Positions 51,545 to 61,150 of a stretch of 64,000 nt of DNA are shown piece by piece (positions within the stretch are counted from its first letter, which is position 1; the number at the start of each line of letters is the position of its first letter). A program made the translations under genes and the position numbers. Source of the stretch: Mannheimia bovis (GTDB taxonomy: Bacteria > Pseudomonadota > Gammaproteobacteria > Enterobacterales > Pasteurellaceae); the NCBI RefSeq assembly GCF_014541205.1, contig NZ_CP061280.1, forward strand, positions 248,001 to 312,000. Direction: 5' to 3'. Under the pieces are notes generated by a model. That model was given only the letters and a program-made list of their open reading frames with translations, was not told the origin of the DNA and did no database searches.

Positions 51545-53059
51545 TTACTCCTTGAGTGCCGCTTCCATCACTTTTTCTTGGGTTAAATTTTGGTTGATGA
51601 GGTTTGCTTTGATTTTGCCTTCGTGCATTACTAACACTCGGTCGCTAATGCCTAATACTTCTGGCAATTCGGAAGAGATCACAATAATCGCCATTCCTTC
51701 TTGAGCTAATTGATTGATGAGTTTATAAATTTCATATTTTGCCCCCACATCAATACCCCGTGTTGGCTCGTCTAAAATTAAGATTTTCGGGTTGAGTAGC
51801 AAACATTTCGCTAAAATCGCTTTTTGTTGATTACCGCCACTTAACCGCCCAATGGCTAATTCAGGTGAGGAAGTTTTCACTTTTAGTTTGGCAATAGATT
51901 GGTTGATAATGGTCTCTTCAAGCGGTTCATTTATCACTTTTTTTCCAAAACAAAATTGCGGCAATGCAGAGAGAGTAATATTTTTGCCTACTCCCATAAT
52001 CGGTACAATGCCGTGTTTTTTACGATCTTCCGGCACCATTACAATGTGATTTTCAATAGCTTGTGCACAATTCTTGATTTTTATTTTTTGGTTATTGAGA
52101 TAAATATCTGCCTGATATTTGCCTTGATAAGAGCCAAAAATACATTGTGCCATTTCGGTTCGTCCTGAACCGACTAGACCTGCCACGCCTAAAATTTCGC
52201 CTTTATGTAGCACAAAATTAGCATTATCTACCCGCTTGATATGCGTATTAGTTGGGTGCCAAGCGGTAATATTTTCAACACGCAGAATTTCTTCGCCAAT
52301 TTCGTGTGGTTCGTGTGGATAAAGCGAGGTAATCTCACGCCCTACCATCATTGTGATAATGTCATCTTCACTCATACCGATTGCCGAACGCGTACCAATA
52401 TGCTCTCCATCACGAATTACACAGATTTTGTCAGAAATGGCTTTGACTTCGTTTAACTTGTGAGAAATATAAACGCAAGCAATGTTATGGGCTTTTAGGT
52501 CTTTAATTAAATTAAGCAGAATATCGGTTTCTTTTTCAGTAAGAGAGGCTGTTGGTTCGTCCAAAATTAATAAACGCACCTGTTTGTTCAAAGCCTTAGC
52601 AATTTCGACCAATTGTTGTTGCCCTAAGCCTAATTCGCCCACTTTGGTATTCGGATCAACATCGAGCTGAACTTGTTCAAGCAAGGTTTTACAACGCAGG
52701 TACATTTCGTTGTCATTAGTAATACCTGCATTAGTAATTTCGTTGCCTAAAAACATATTCTCCAAAATTGACATATTTTTTACTAAGGTCAATTCTTGGT
52801 GAATAATGGAAATGCCTTTTTCTTCGGTATCTTTAATATTTTTGGCAATCAGTTTTTCGCCGGAAAAATAGATTTCTCCTTCATACTCACCAGCGGGATA
52901 AATGCCACATAATACTTTCATCAAGGTTGATTTACCTGAGCCGTTTTCGCCACACAAAGAAAGTATTTCACCGGTTTCAAGGGAGATTGAAATATTATTT
53001 AATGCGACAACTTCACCAAATTTTTTGGTGATGTTCTTCATTTCTAATAATTTCGCCAT
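51545..53059 (-). CDS. xylG: Xylose ABC transporter ATP-binding protein XylG
   Basis: The 504-residue protein has two fused ABC domains. In the first, Walker A ([14 protein letters not shown]), the ABC signature ([15 protein letters not shown]) and Walker B ([11 protein letters not shown]) are clear. The second has [15 protein letters not shown] and [18 protein letters not shown] but a degenerate Walker A ([10 protein letters not shown]), as in other two-domain sugar ATPases. It is preceded by an attenuating hairpin after xylF. Confidence 0.96.
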   Translation of the reverse strand: MAKLLEMKNITKKFGEVVALNNISISLETGEILSLCGENGSGKSTLMKVLCGIYPAGEYEGEIYFSGEKLIAKNIKDTEEKGISIIHQELTLVKNMSILENMFLGNEITNAGITNDNEMYLRCKTLLEQVQLDVDPNTKVGELGLGQQQLVEIAKALNKQVRLLILDEPTASLTEKETDILLNLIKDLKAHNIACVYISHKLNEVKAISDKICVIRDGEHIGTRSAIGMSEDDIITMMVGREITSLYPHEPHEIGEEILRVENITAWHPTNTHIKRVDNANFVLHKGEILGVAGLVGSGRTEMAQCIFGSYQGKYQADIYLNNQKIKIKNCAQAIENHIVMVPEDRKKHGIVPIMGVGKNITLSALPQFCFGKKVINEPLEETIINQSIAKLKVKTSSPELAIGRLSGGNQQKAILAKCLLLNPKILILDEPTRGIDVGAKYEIYKLINQLAQEGMAIIVISSELPEVLGISDRVLVMHEGKIKANLINQNLTQEKVMEAALKE

Positions 53060-53081
53060 ACTTAGCCCCTATTTTCAAAAA

Positions 53082-53102
53082 ATGGCGAGTAAGCCTCGCC
53101 AT
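53082..53102 (-). terminator. Attenuator-like hairpin between xylF and xylG
   Basis: Perfect eight-pair stem ATGGCGAG / CTCGCCAT with a five-base loop, followed on the minus strand by six T. It has full terminator character although the operon continues, so it probably gives xylF mRNA in excess over xylGH. Confidence 0.7.
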
Positions 53103-53121
53103 CTCGATAAATTAAAGTGAT

Positions 53122-54123
53122 TTATTTATATACTGCATCTTTTGTGTGGAAGCCGTCTTTAATTACAGTGTCATCAATATTTTCTTTGGTTACTACCACA
53201 GGCTCTAATAAGTAAGCCTCAACCTCTTTGCTACCGTTATTTAATTTCGCATTGCTTTCAACTTTTTCTTCCTTACCCAGTGCTACTGCAATTTCCGCCG
53301 CTTTATCTGCAAGGTTAGTAATTGGCTTATATACCGTCATCGTTTGTGTACCGGCAATGATTCGTTTAATTGCTGCTAAGTCAGCATCTTGACCAGAAAT
53401 TGCCACTTTTCCTGATAAGCCTTGAGCACTTAATGCTTGGATTGCACCGCCTGCGGTTGCATCGTTTGAAGCCACTACTGCATCAATATTGTTTTTATTT
53501 GCAGTTAAAGCATTTTCCATAATTTGCAGTGCTTTCTCAGCTAACCAAGAATCAACCCATTGATCACCTACTACTTTGATTTTGCCGCTGTCAATGTGGG
53601 GTTGTAACACTTTCATTTGCCCTTGGCGGAATAATTTTGCGTTGTTATCCACAGGTGAACCACCCATTAAAAAATAATTCCCTTCCGGTTTTTGCTCGAT
53701 AATGCTTTGTGCTTGTAGCTCACCCACTTTTTCATTATCGAATGAAACATAAAAATCAATATCGGCATTATTAATTAAACGGTCATAAGCAAGTACTTTC
53801 ACGCCTTCTTTTTTCGCTTCCACAATCACGTTTGATAATACTTCGCCGTTAAACGGAATAATCACTAACACATCAATATCTTTATTCAACATATTCTCAA
53901 TTTGAGAAATTTGAGCAGTCGCATCACCGTTTGCGGATTGCACAAACACTTTTGCACCTAAGGCTTCCGCTTTATTCACAAAAATATCTCTATCTTTTTG
54001 CCATCTTTCTAAACGTAAATCATCAATTGACATACCGATTTTCAGATCTTTGGCAATTGCAGAGTGGCTAAATGCCATTAAAGTAGCGGCAGCAACTGCT
54101 AATAATTTGGATTTGAGTTTCAT
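53122..54123 (-). CDS. xylF: Xylose-binding periplasmic protein XylF
   Basis: The 333-residue protein has a signal peptide (cleavage after HSAIA) and the type I periplasmic binding fold (DLKIGMSIDDLRLERWQKD, VLAYDRLINNADIDFYVSFD, VVASNDATAGGAIQAL), nearly identical in layout to E. coli XylF. It captures D-xylose. It leads the xylFGH operon and is divergent from xylA. Confidence 0.96.
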   Translation of the reverse strand: MKLKSKLLAVAAATLMAFSHSAIAKDLKIGMSIDDLRLERWQKDRDIFVNKAEALGAKVFVQSANGDATAQISQIENMLNKDIDVLVIIPFNGEVLSNVIVEAKKEGVKVLAYDRLINNADIDFYVSFDNEKVGELQAQSIIEQKPEGNYFLMGGSPVDNNAKLFRQGQMKVLQPHIDSGKIKVVGDQWVDSWLAEKALQIMENALTANKNNIDAVVASNDATAGGAIQALSAQGLSGKVAISGQDADLAAIKRIIAGTQTMTVYKPITNLADKAAEIAVALGKEEKVESNAKLNNGSKEVEAYLLEPVVVTKENIDDTVIKDGFHTKDAVYK

Positions 54124-54226
54124 AGTTCACCTCATTGGTTGTAAAAATGATGTTCGAGCCGGTTCTCACTCGCCCAAAGTCTGTTCTGATTTCAAATGAA
54201 GTTCAATTATCATATTTCTCAACACT

Positions 54227-54299
54227 ATTACGATTTTTCACTTTTGTGATCTACGCCACATTAACCAATAATCGAAATTAAAAAACGAAATATCGTAAT
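54227..54299. promoter_or_regulatory. xylF-xylA control region: two XylR-like boxes around a CRP site
   Basis: ATTACGATTTTTCAC (54227-54241) runs into a CRP site TGTGA-TCTACG-CCACA (54245-54260), as upstream of the xyloside operon. A reversed copy, GAAATATCGTAAT (54287-54299), faces xylA. The arrangement suits divergent activation of xylFGH and xylAB by XylR with shared CRP. The rest of the 245-base gap holds no gene. Confidence 0.7.
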
Positions 54300-54368
54300 T
54301 GAATGGTTTTGATAATTCTCCGATGATGTCGCCGAAACATCATTTTTCCAATACATAGGAGCATTGTT

Positions 54369-55688
54369 ATGTCTAACTATTTCGACAAAATCTCAAAAGT
54401 ACAATACGAAGGGGCAAACTCAACCAATCCGTTTGCATTCAAGCATTACAATCCAAATGAAGTGATTTTAGGAAAAACAATGGCAGAACATCTGCGTTTA
54501 GCAGTTTGCTATTGGCACACATTCTGCTGGACAGGGAATGATATGTTCGGTGTAGGTTCGCTTGACAGAAGCTGGCAAAAAACCGGTGATTTACTGCAAG
54601 GTGCTAAACAAAAGGCGGAAATTGCTTTTGAGTTTTTCCAAAAATTAGGCGTACCTTATTACTGTTTCCACGATGTGGATATCGCCCCTGAAGGCAATAA
54701 TTTCAAAGAATATCTTCATAATTTCAATACCATTGTCGATATTTTAGAGAAAAAACAAGCAGAAACCGGCGTGAAATTGCTCTGGGGAACAGCAAACTGC
54801 TTTACTAACCCTCGCTATATGTCTGGTGCATCAACCAACCCAAATCCGGAAGTGTTTGCTTGGGCAGCCGCACAAGTCTTCACCGCAATGAACGCAACTC
54901 AACGCTTAGGTGGCGAAAACTATGTGTTATGGGGCGGTCGTGAAGGTTATGAGACTTTACTGAATACCGATCTCAAACGTGAGCGCGAACAAATCGGTCG
55001 CTTTATGCAATTAGTGGTAGAACATAAACATAAAATTGGCTTTAAAGGCACACTATTAATTGAGCCAAAACCACAAGAGCCAACTAAACACCAATACGAC
55101 TACGATGTCGCAACCGTTTATGGTTTCTTAAAACAGTTTGGTTTAGAAAATGAAATTAAAATGAACATTGAAGCCAATCACGCTACCCTTGCAGGGCATA
55201 CATTCCAACACGAAATTGCAACTGCAACAGCATTAGGCATCTTTGGTTCTATCGATGCAAACCGTGGCGACCCGCAATTAGGCTGGGATACCGACCAATT
55301 CCCGAACAGTGTGGAAGAAAATACCCTTGTGATGTATGAAATCTTAAAAGCTGGTGGGTTTACTACAGGCGGTTTCAACTTTGATGCGAAAATCCGCCGC
55401 CAAAGTACTGACCCGTATGATTTATTCCACGCCCATATCGGTGCAATGGACGTGTTAGCATTATCACTAAAACGTGCAGCGAAAATGATTGAAGACCAAG
55501 CGTTACAAAAAGTAGTGGATAACCGCTACGCAGGTTGGAACCAAGAACTAGGTCAGCAAATCTTAACAGGCAAAGCAAGCCTTGAAGATCTTGCTAGAAT
55601 TGTAGAAACCCAAGGCTTAGATCCAAAACCTGTTTCAGGTCAGCAAGAATATTTAGAAAATTTAGTGAATAGCTATATTTATCGTTAA
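54369..55688 (+). CDS. xylA: Xylose isomerase
   Basis: The 439-residue enzyme has both signature regions ([20 protein letters not shown] and [18 protein letters not shown]) and the metal-binding [18 protein letters not shown]. It converts xylose to xylulose. The start is preceded by AGGAGCATTGTT. xylB follows after an uptake-sequence hairpin. Confidence 0.97.
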   Translation: MSNYFDKISKVQYEGANSTNPFAFKHYNPNEVILGKTMAEHLRLAVCYWHTFCWTGNDMFGVGSLDRSWQKTGDLLQGAKQKAEIAFEFFQKLGVPYYCFHDVDIAPEGNNFKEYLHNFNTIVDILEKKQAETGVKLLWGTANCFTNPRYMSGASTNPNPEVFAWAAAQVFTAMNATQRLGGENYVLWGGREGYETLLNTDLKREREQIGRFMQLVVEHKHKIGFKGTLLIEPKPQEPTKHQYDYDVATVYGFLKQFGLENEIKMNIEANHATLAGHTFQHEIATATALGIFGSIDANRGDPQLGWDTDQFPNSVEENTLVMYEILKAGGFTTGGFNFDAKIRRQSTDPYDLFHAHIGAMDVLALSLKRAAKMIEDQALQKVVDNRYAGWNQELGQQILTGKASLEDLARIVETQGLDPKPVSGQQEYLENLVNSYIYR

Positions 55689-55691
55689 TTC

Positions 55692-55739
55692 TGACAAGCG
55701 GTCGTTTTTTCGCAAAATTTTGCAGAAAAATGACCGCTT
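55692..55739. repeat. Uptake-sequence inverted pair between xylA and xylB
   Basis: ACAAGCGGTC ... GACCGCTTGT with T-run and A-run arms gives a 15-16-pair stem with one mismatch, followed by TTTTTAAA. It starts four bases after the xylA stop and may partly terminate transcription before xylB. It is almost identical to 57214-57261. Confidence 0.75.
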
Positions 55740-55761
55740 GTTTTTAAATTAAGGAGTATTT

Positions 55762-57207
55762 ATGTACATTGGAATTGATCTTGGTACTTCTGGGGTTAAA
55801 GTCGTTCTACTGGGTGAAACCCAACACATTGTTGCAATTACCCAAAAGCCTCTCCCTATTTCTCGCCCACAGCCATTGTGGTCTGAACAAAACCCACAAG
55901 ATTGGTGGAATGCCACTAATGAAGCAATGCTTGAACTCGCCTCGAAACACGATTTAAGTGGCGTAAAAGCTATTGGTTTGACAGGGCAAATGCACGGAGC
56001 AACCTTACTAGACAACGCAGATAATGTGCTTTCCCCGGCTATTTTATGGAACGATGGTCGCAGTTTTGCTGAATGTGAAGAGCTGGAAAAACTAGTGCCT
56101 GATAGCCGTGAAATTACCGGAAACTTAATGATGCCGGGCTTTACCGCCCCAAAATTGCGTTGGGTGAATAAACACTTACCAAATGTAGCGGAAAAAGTGA
56201 GTAAAGTGTTGTTGCCGAAAGATTATTTAAGGCTCTTAATGACAGGTGAATATGCCTCGGACATGTCGGATGCATCCGGCACTATGTGGCTAGATGTAGG
56301 CAAGCGGGATTGGAACACCTCTCTGCTGAATGCTTGCGGATTAGATATTGAAAATATGCCAACACTATTTGAAGGCAATCAAATCACAGGCTATTTACGC
56401 CCAACGCTTGCCGAACAGTGGAAAATGAAATCCGTGCCAATTGTAGCAGGTGGTGGCGATAATGCCGCCGGTGCAATCGGTATTGGCTTATACCAAACAG
56501 GGCAGGCAATGCTCTCACTCGGTACTTCAGGTGTTTATTTTGTGGTGAGCGATAAATTCCACGCTAATCCACAAAAAGCGGTTCACAGTTTCTGCCACGC
56601 CTTACCGGATCGCTGGCATTTGATGTCGGTGATTTTAAGTGCGGCATCTTCGGTCGATTGGGCGGCAAAATCGCTTGGCGTTAAAGATGTGCCAACCTTA
56701 TTCCAACAAGTTGAAGCAAACCGAACTGCTTCTGATGCGATTTTCTTGCCTTATTTATCAGGTGAACGCACACCGCATAATGACCCTTACGCCAAAGGCG
56801 TATTCTGGGGTTTAAGTCATAACGATAACCAAGTTACGATGGCAAAAGCCGTGATTGAAAGCGTGAGTTTTGCTTTGGCGGAAGGGATTGATGTACTTCA
56901 CGAAACAGGGATAAAAGCGGAAAATATCGCCTTAATTGGTGGTGGAGCAAAAAGTGCCTACTGGCGACAACTGCTTGCCGATATTAGCGGTAAAACCTTT
57001 GAATACCGCACAGGTGGCGATGTTGGTCCGGCTTTAGGAGCTGCAAAACTGGCTCAAATTGCATTAAATCCAAACCAAGATATTGCCGAGTTCTGCCAGC
57101 CGCTACCGTTAGAACAGGTTTATCAGCCAAACCCGGCTCGTTATGCGGAATATCAAGAAAAACGCAAAAAATTTGCGGAGATTTATCAGCGGTTGAAGGG
57201 TTTATAA
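55762..57207 (+). CDS. xylB: Xylulokinase
   Basis: The 481-residue FGGY kinase begins MYIGIDLGTSGVKVVLLG, has GLTGQMHGATLLD and LSLGTSGVYFVV, and ends with the second phosphate-binding part ALIGGGAKSAYWRQLLADI. It phosphorylates xylulose to xylulose-5-phosphate. AAGGAGTATTT precedes the start. Confidence 0.97.
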   Translation: MYIGIDLGTSGVKVVLLGETQHIVAITQKPLPISRPQPLWSEQNPQDWWNATNEAMLELASKHDLSGVKAIGLTGQMHGATLLDNADNVLSPAILWNDGRSFAECEELEKLVPDSREITGNLMMPGFTAPKLRWVNKHLPNVAEKVSKVLLPKDYLRLLMTGEYASDMSDASGTMWLDVGKRDWNTSLLNACGLDIENMPTLFEGNQITGYLRPTLAEQWKMKSVPIVAGGGDNAAGAIGIGLYQTGQAMLSLGTSGVYFVVSDKFHANPQKAVHSFCHALPDRWHLMSVILSAASSVDWAAKSLGVKDVPTLFQQVEANRTASDAIFLPYLSGERTPHNDPYAKGVFWGLSHNDNQVTMAKAVIESVSFALAEGIDVLHETGIKAENIALIGGGAKSAYWRQLLADISGKTFEYRTGGDVGPALGAAKLAQIALNPNQDIAEFCQPLPLEQVYQPNPARYAEYQEKRKKFAEIYQRLKGL

Positions 57208-57213
57208 AGACTA

Positions 57214-57261
57214 ACAAGCGGTCATTTTCTCGCAAAATTTTGCAGAAAAATGACCGCTTGT
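57214..57261. terminator. Uptake-sequence inverted pair after xylB, likely shared terminator
   Basis: ACAAGCGGTCATTTT and its complement form a roughly 15-pair stem between the converging xylB and SMR genes. The inner loop CGCAAAATTTTGCAG is identical to the one after xylA. No long T-tract follows, so termination is probable but not certain. Confidence 0.6.
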
Positions 57262-57263
57262 AA

Positions 57264-57587
57264 TCACACCTTCGAAAATAAATTAATCACCAATACACCA
57301 GCTAAAATCAACGCAATACCAACCAAGCCTGCCAAGTCTATTTTCTGCCCGAATGCGAAATACGCAACAATGGCAGTAAGTACAATTCCTACACCAGACC
57401 AAACCGCATAAACAATGCCCACCGGTAAGGTGCGGAAAATAATTGAGAGAAAGTAAAACGATAAGCCATAAAGTGCCAGCGAGCTAATGGTTGGTACGGC
57501 TTTGGTAAAACCGTTGCTTAATTTTAATAAGTTAGTGGCGGCAATTTCCAAACAAATTGAAATCGCTAACAAAATCCAAACGTTCAT
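57264..57587 (-). CDS. Small multidrug resistance (SMR) transporter, EmrE-like
   Basis: At 107 residues with four membrane helices, this is a standard SMR protein. The essential membrane glutamate is in ICLEIAATNLLKLS, and GIVYAVWSGVGIV is the conserved helix 3 motif. SMR dimers export quaternary ammonium compounds, other cations or guanidinium in exchange for protons. The exact subfamily (EmrE-like or guanidinium exporter) is not resolved, and no guanidine riboswitch was seen. AGGAACTCA precedes the start. Confidence 0.88.
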   Translation of the reverse strand: MNVWILLAISICLEIAATNLLKLSNGFTKAVPTISSLALYGLSFYFLSIIFRTLPVGIVYAVWSGVGIVLTAIVAYFAFGQKIDLAGLVGIALILAGVLVINLFSKV

Positions 57588-57665
57588 TGAGTTCCTTATA
57601 AGTAGTATATGTGGCTATTTTAGCATTTTTTGCTACAATCTTTTTAGTCAATTAGGAGGTATGTA

Positions 57666-58205
57666 ATGGCACAGGTTTATATCGTACACGGCTATACGGC
57701 AAATGCCGATAAGCATTGGTTTCCTTGGTTGGAGCAGCAATTAACCGAGCTTGGGGTAAGTTGCGAGCGGCTGAATATGCCTAACTCGGAAAATCCATCA
57801 TTAGATGGTTGGTTAAATCATCTTGCACAAAATGTGGAGCTTAACGATCAAACCATTTTTGTCGGGCATAGTTTAGGTTGTATCGCCATTTTGAATTTTT
57901 TAGCGAAAAATTACGCCAAAATTAAAGGGGCGGTGTTTGTGTCAGGGTTCTATCAACCCGTAGAAAATTTACCCGAACTGTCTGCCTTTACCAATTATTA
58001 TGCGATTTTACCGAGCGTATCGCATTTTCCAAGCTATGTGGTGAGTGCGTTAGACGATGAAATCGTTAATCATAAATACAGCGATGCTCTCGCTCAACAT
58101 TTGCAAGCGGACTATATTCGCCTAAATCAGGGTGGACATTTCTTGGATAGAGAGGGTGTAACCGAATTGCCTGTGGTATTGGAGTTGGTGAAGAAGTTAA
58201 TTTAA
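57666..58205 (+). CDS. RBBP9/YdeN-family serine hydrolase
   Basis: The 179-residue alpha/beta hydrolase has the nucleophile elbow GHSLGC, an early VYIVHGYTA loop and a C-terminal GGHFL with the catalytic histidine. It belongs to the RBBP9/YdeN family, whose bacterial substrates are mostly unknown. The start has AGGAGG seven bases upstream. It is divergent from the SMR gene. Confidence 0.85.
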   Translation: MAQVYIVHGYTANADKHWFPWLEQQLTELGVSCERLNMPNSENPSLDGWLNHLAQNVELNDQTIFVGHSLGCIAILNFLAKNYAKIKGAVFVSGFYQPVENLPELSAFTNYYAILPSVSHFPSYVVSALDDEIVNHKYSDALAQHLQADYIRLNQGGHFLDREGVTELPVVLELVKKLI

Positions 58206-58214
58206 TGAAAAAAT

Positions 58215-58233
58215 GGGAGGGCTTAACCCTCCC
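58215..58233 (-). terminator. Terminator after dapF
   Basis: Perfect seven-pair GC stem GGGAGGG / CCCTCCC with a five-base loop; the minus strand continues with ATTTTTTC. Confidence 0.75.
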
Positions 58234-58241
58234 GATAATAA

Positions 58242-59066
58242 TTACAGCTTGATAAATCCATCATAAATATGCGTTGCATCGCCTGTCATATAAAGAGGAT
58301 GCCCTACGCCTTGCCATTCAATAATCAGCGAGCCACCGGGTAGATCGACTTGCACTTTGTTATCCAACAAACCTTGCATAATACCGACCGCCACCGTGCC
58401 GCACGCCCCACTGCCACAGGCTTGGGTTTCGCCTGCTCCACGCTCATATACCCGTAATTTGACGTGATTGCGATTCACCACTTGCATAAAGCTGATATTT
58501 GCTCGTTCAGGGAAGCGTTCGTGGCTTTCAAGCAAAGGACCAAGTTCATTTACAGGGGCAGTTTTCACATCATCTACTTGCAATACACAATGCGGATTGC
58601 CCATCGACACTACCCCGCACAATACCGTTTGTAAATCTGTGCGTAAAATATAGTTTTTCTCGAATTTATTCGCCGTAAACGGAATTTGTGCAGGTTCCCA
58701 AATCGGCTCTCCCATATTTACTCGTACTTTGTCGTCATCTTGCAGGCTTAACACCATTTTGCCTTTGGCAGTACTAACGTGAATATCTTTTTTATTGGTA
58801 AGCCCTTTAAGCGTTACAAAGCGAGCAAAACATCTTGCCCCATTTCCACATTGTGAAACTTCACTGCCATCTGCATTAAAAATGCGGTAGTGGAAATCTA
58901 ATTCAGGGTCGTAAGGCGGTTCAACCAGTAAAAGCTGATCAAAACCAACCCCACGATGGCGATCAGAAAGTGTGCGAATCATCTCCTCCGTTAAATAAAC
59001 ATTTTGAGTTACACCGTCCACTACCATAAAATCATTGCCCAAACCGTGCATTTTTGAGAATTGCAT
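58242..59066 (-). CDS. dapF: Diaminopimelate epimerase
   Basis: The 274-residue enzyme contains both catalytic cysteine motifs ([12 protein letters not shown] and [14 protein letters not shown]) and begins [13 protein letters not shown]. It interconverts LL- and meso-diaminopimelate for lysine and peptidoglycan synthesis. It is divergent from dcuB. Confidence 0.97.
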   Translation of the reverse strand: MQFSKMHGLGNDFMVVDGVTQNVYLTEEMIRTLSDRHRGVGFDQLLLVEPPYDPELDFHYRIFNADGSEVSQCGNGARCFARFVTLKGLTNKKDIHVSTAKGKMVLSLQDDDKVRVNMGEPIWEPAQIPFTANKFEKNYILRTDLQTVLCGVVSMGNPHCVLQVDDVKTAPVNELGPLLESHERFPERANISFMQVVNRNHVKLRVYERGAGETQACGSGACGTVAVGIMQGLLDNKVQVDLPGGSLIIEWQGVGHPLYMTGDATHIYDGFIKL

Positions 59067-59093
59067 ATTTTTCCTTAATTATTAAACCATTTA

Positions 59094-59130
59094 TTGATTT
59101 AGATTATAGAGATTAAAAATAGTTATTGAT
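59094..59130 (+). promoter_or_regulatory. Possible FNR half-sites upstream of dcuB
   Basis: TTGAT occurs at 59094-59098 and 59126-59130, each followed four bases later by a weak match to ATCAA. dcuB is FNR-controlled in relatives, but these sites are poor and are listed only as candidates. Confidence 0.25.
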
Positions 59131-59207
59131 ATAGTAAATCTCAATGAATTTGAGGAATTTAATTTCTTCAAAAATGTATTTTTACAATCTTACTAGGAGC
59201 AAAAATT

Positions 59208-60530
59208 ATGTCTGCTATGTTTATTATCCAATTTGCCATAGTATTACTGTGCATTTTGGTTGGTGCTCGCGTTGGCGGTATCGGATTAGGGGTATTCGGT
59301 GGTTTAGGTTTAGCCATTTTGTCATTTGGCTTTGGCTTAAAGCCGGCAGGATTACCAATTGATGTAATGTTTATGATTATGGCGGTAGTTGCAGCAGCAG
59401 CTGCAATGCAAGCTGCCGGTGGTTTAGATTATATGATCAAAATCGCCACTCGTATTTTGCGTAAAAATCCAAAACACATTACCTTTATCGCACCACTTGT
59501 AACTTGGACATTTACCGTGCTTGCAGGTACAGGACACGTTGCTTATTCTGTATTACCTGTAATCGCTGAGGTAAGTCGCCATAACGGTATTCGCCCTGAG
59601 CGTCCTCTTTCAATGGCAGTAATCGCTTCACAATTTGCAATTGTGGCAAGCCCGATTGCAGCGGCAGTCGTCGCAGTAGTAGCATTCCTTGAACCACAAG
59701 GCATTACCTTAGGCGATGTGCTGATGGTTACCATTCCTTCAACATTATTAGGTTTAGGTTTAGCTTGCGTATTTGTGAATAAAATGGGTAAAGAGTTGAA
59801 AGACGACCCACACTATCAAAAATTATTGCAAGATCCTGAGTATGTGAAAGCAAACCACATCACCGCAAACCCAACCGAATTACCGTTAAAACCAACTGCA
59901 AAATTATCCGTTGGCTTATTCTTATTCGGTGCATTATTAGTAGTTTTAATGGGTGCGATGCCTTCACTTCGCCCAGTGTTTGACGGCAAACCGATGGGTA
60001 TGGCTCACACCATTGAAATCGTAATGTTAAGCGTAGGTGCATTAATCATTTTACTCTGCAAGCCGGATGGCAATGAAATTACCAAAGGCTCAGTATTCCA
60101 CGCCGGTATGCGTGCGGTAATTGCGATTTTCGGTATTGCGTGGTTAGGCGATACCTTAATGCAAGGTCATATGGATGAAGTAAAATCTATGGTGTCAGGC
60201 TTAGTTGAAACTGCACCTTGGGCATTTGCATTCGCACTATTCGTACTTTCTGTATTAGTAAATAGCCAAGGGGCAACAGTTGCAACTCTATTCCCTGTGG
60301 CGATTGCAATCGGTATTCCTGCACCGGTATTAATCGGGGTATTTGTTGCCGTAAACGGCTACTTCTTCATTCCGAACTATGGTCCGATTATTGCTTCAAT
60401 CGACTTTGATACAACGGGTACAACTCGCATTGGTAAGTTTATTTTCAACCATAGCTTTATGCTACCGGGCTTACTCAGTATGATTTTCAGTATCGGCTTC
60501 GGTTTATTACTATCGAATATGTTACTGTAA
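59208..60530 (+). CDS. dcuB: Anaerobic C4-dicarboxylate transporter DcuB
   Basis: The 440-residue polytopic protein is a Dcu-family antiporter and closer to DcuB than DcuA ([55 protein letters not shown]). It exchanges fumarate for succinate in anaerobic respiration, a central route in Pasteurellaceae that excrete succinate. TAGGAGCAAAAATT precedes the ATG. It ends in a strong terminator. Confidence 0.93.
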   Translation: MSAMFIIQFAIVLLCILVGARVGGIGLGVFGGLGLAILSFGFGLKPAGLPIDVMFMIMAVVAAAAAMQAAGGLDYMIKIATRILRKNPKHITFIAPLVTWTFTVLAGTGHVAYSVLPVIAEVSRHNGIRPERPLSMAVIASQFAIVASPIAAAVVAVVAFLEPQGITLGDVLMVTIPSTLLGLGLACVFVNKMGKELKDDPHYQKLLQDPEYVKANHITANPTELPLKPTAKLSVGLFLFGALLVVLMGAMPSLRPVFDGKPMGMAHTIEIVMLSVGALIILLCKPDGNEITKGSVFHAGMRAVIAIFGIAWLGDTLMQGHMDEVKSMVSGLVETAPWAFAFALFVLSVLVNSQGATVATLFPVAIAIGIPAPVLIGVFVAVNGYFFIPNYGPIIASIDFDTTGTTRIGKFIFNHSFMLPGLLSMIFSIGFGLLLSNMLL

Positions 60531-60541
60531 AAGTTCCACGA

Positions 60542-60565
60542 AAAACCTCCCGATTGGGAGGTTTT
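60542..60565 (+). terminator. Terminator after dcuB
   Basis: Ten-pair stem AAAACCTCCC / GGGAGGTTTT with loop GATT and a T6 tail. Confidence 0.9.
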
Positions 60566-60589
60566 TTATTTGCAAATTTTTCAGCAAAT

Positions 60590-60955
60590 TTAACCGCTTG
60601 TAAGACAACGAGTGAGCAAAATGCCACAAATTGTGAGTACAATGCCACCCACTAAATGCAGGCTTAATACCGCGATAAATTCTCCCCATTTTTCCGCTAA
60701 TAATTTCTCGCTTAACTCTGCGGAAAAACTTGAAAAGGTGGTGAAACTGCCGAGAAAGCCTGTAATAAATAATAATCTTTGGCTATCGCCTAAATTAAAC
60801 CCCATCGCAATACCAATCAGAAAGCAACCAGCCCAATTTGCTAACAATGTGCCTAATGCAAACTGATTAAGTAATGGATTAACCCACACACCTAATTGCC
60901 AACGAGACAATGCCCCAAGTACTGCACCGGTTGAAAGTATAAAAACTGAGTACAT
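60590..60955 (-). CDS. crcB: Fluoride channel CrcB (Fluc)
   Basis: The 121-residue protein has four membrane helices and the Fluc motifs GTLLANWAGCFLIG and GFLGSFTTFSSFSAE (the phenylalanine/threonine fluoride path). Dimers let fluoride out of the cell. No fluoride riboswitch was recognised upstream. Confidence 0.94.
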   Translation of the reverse strand: MYSVFILSTGAVLGALSRWQLGVWVNPLLNQFALGTLLANWAGCFLIGIAMGFNLGDSQRLLFITGFLGSFTTFSSFSAELSEKLLAEKWGEFIAVLSLHLVGGIVLTICGILLTRCLTSG

Positions 60956-61016
60956 ATTTTGCCCTAAAAAATGATTTGTAAAATTATACCTAGAAATAGT
61001 TGATTTAAAAAAATAA

Positions 61017-61032
61017 TGTGATGGATTTCACA
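61017..61032. promoter_or_regulatory. CRP site upstream of glpFK
   Basis: TGTGA-TGGATT-TCACA is a perfect CRP palindrome about 120 bases before glpF, so glycerol uptake is probably subject to catabolite control. A GlpR site was not recognised. Confidence 0.75.
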
Positions 61033-61150
61033 AATTTAAAATTTCCCATTTGCTTAAAAAATGGTGTTTTGGCAATATCAGCTCGAAAATATTTTCATTT
61101 TCAAACATTTCTTTATTGGTTTTCAATCATTTCTTCTTAAGGGGAACGTT

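Noticed and set aside
57588-57665. Guanidine riboswitch upstream of the SMR gene
   Set aside because: The interval is only 78 bases, AT-rich and without recognisable guanidine-motif elements.
60956-61016. Fluoride riboswitch upstream of crcB
   Set aside because: No crcB-motif-like conserved segments could be found in the short AT-rich gap.
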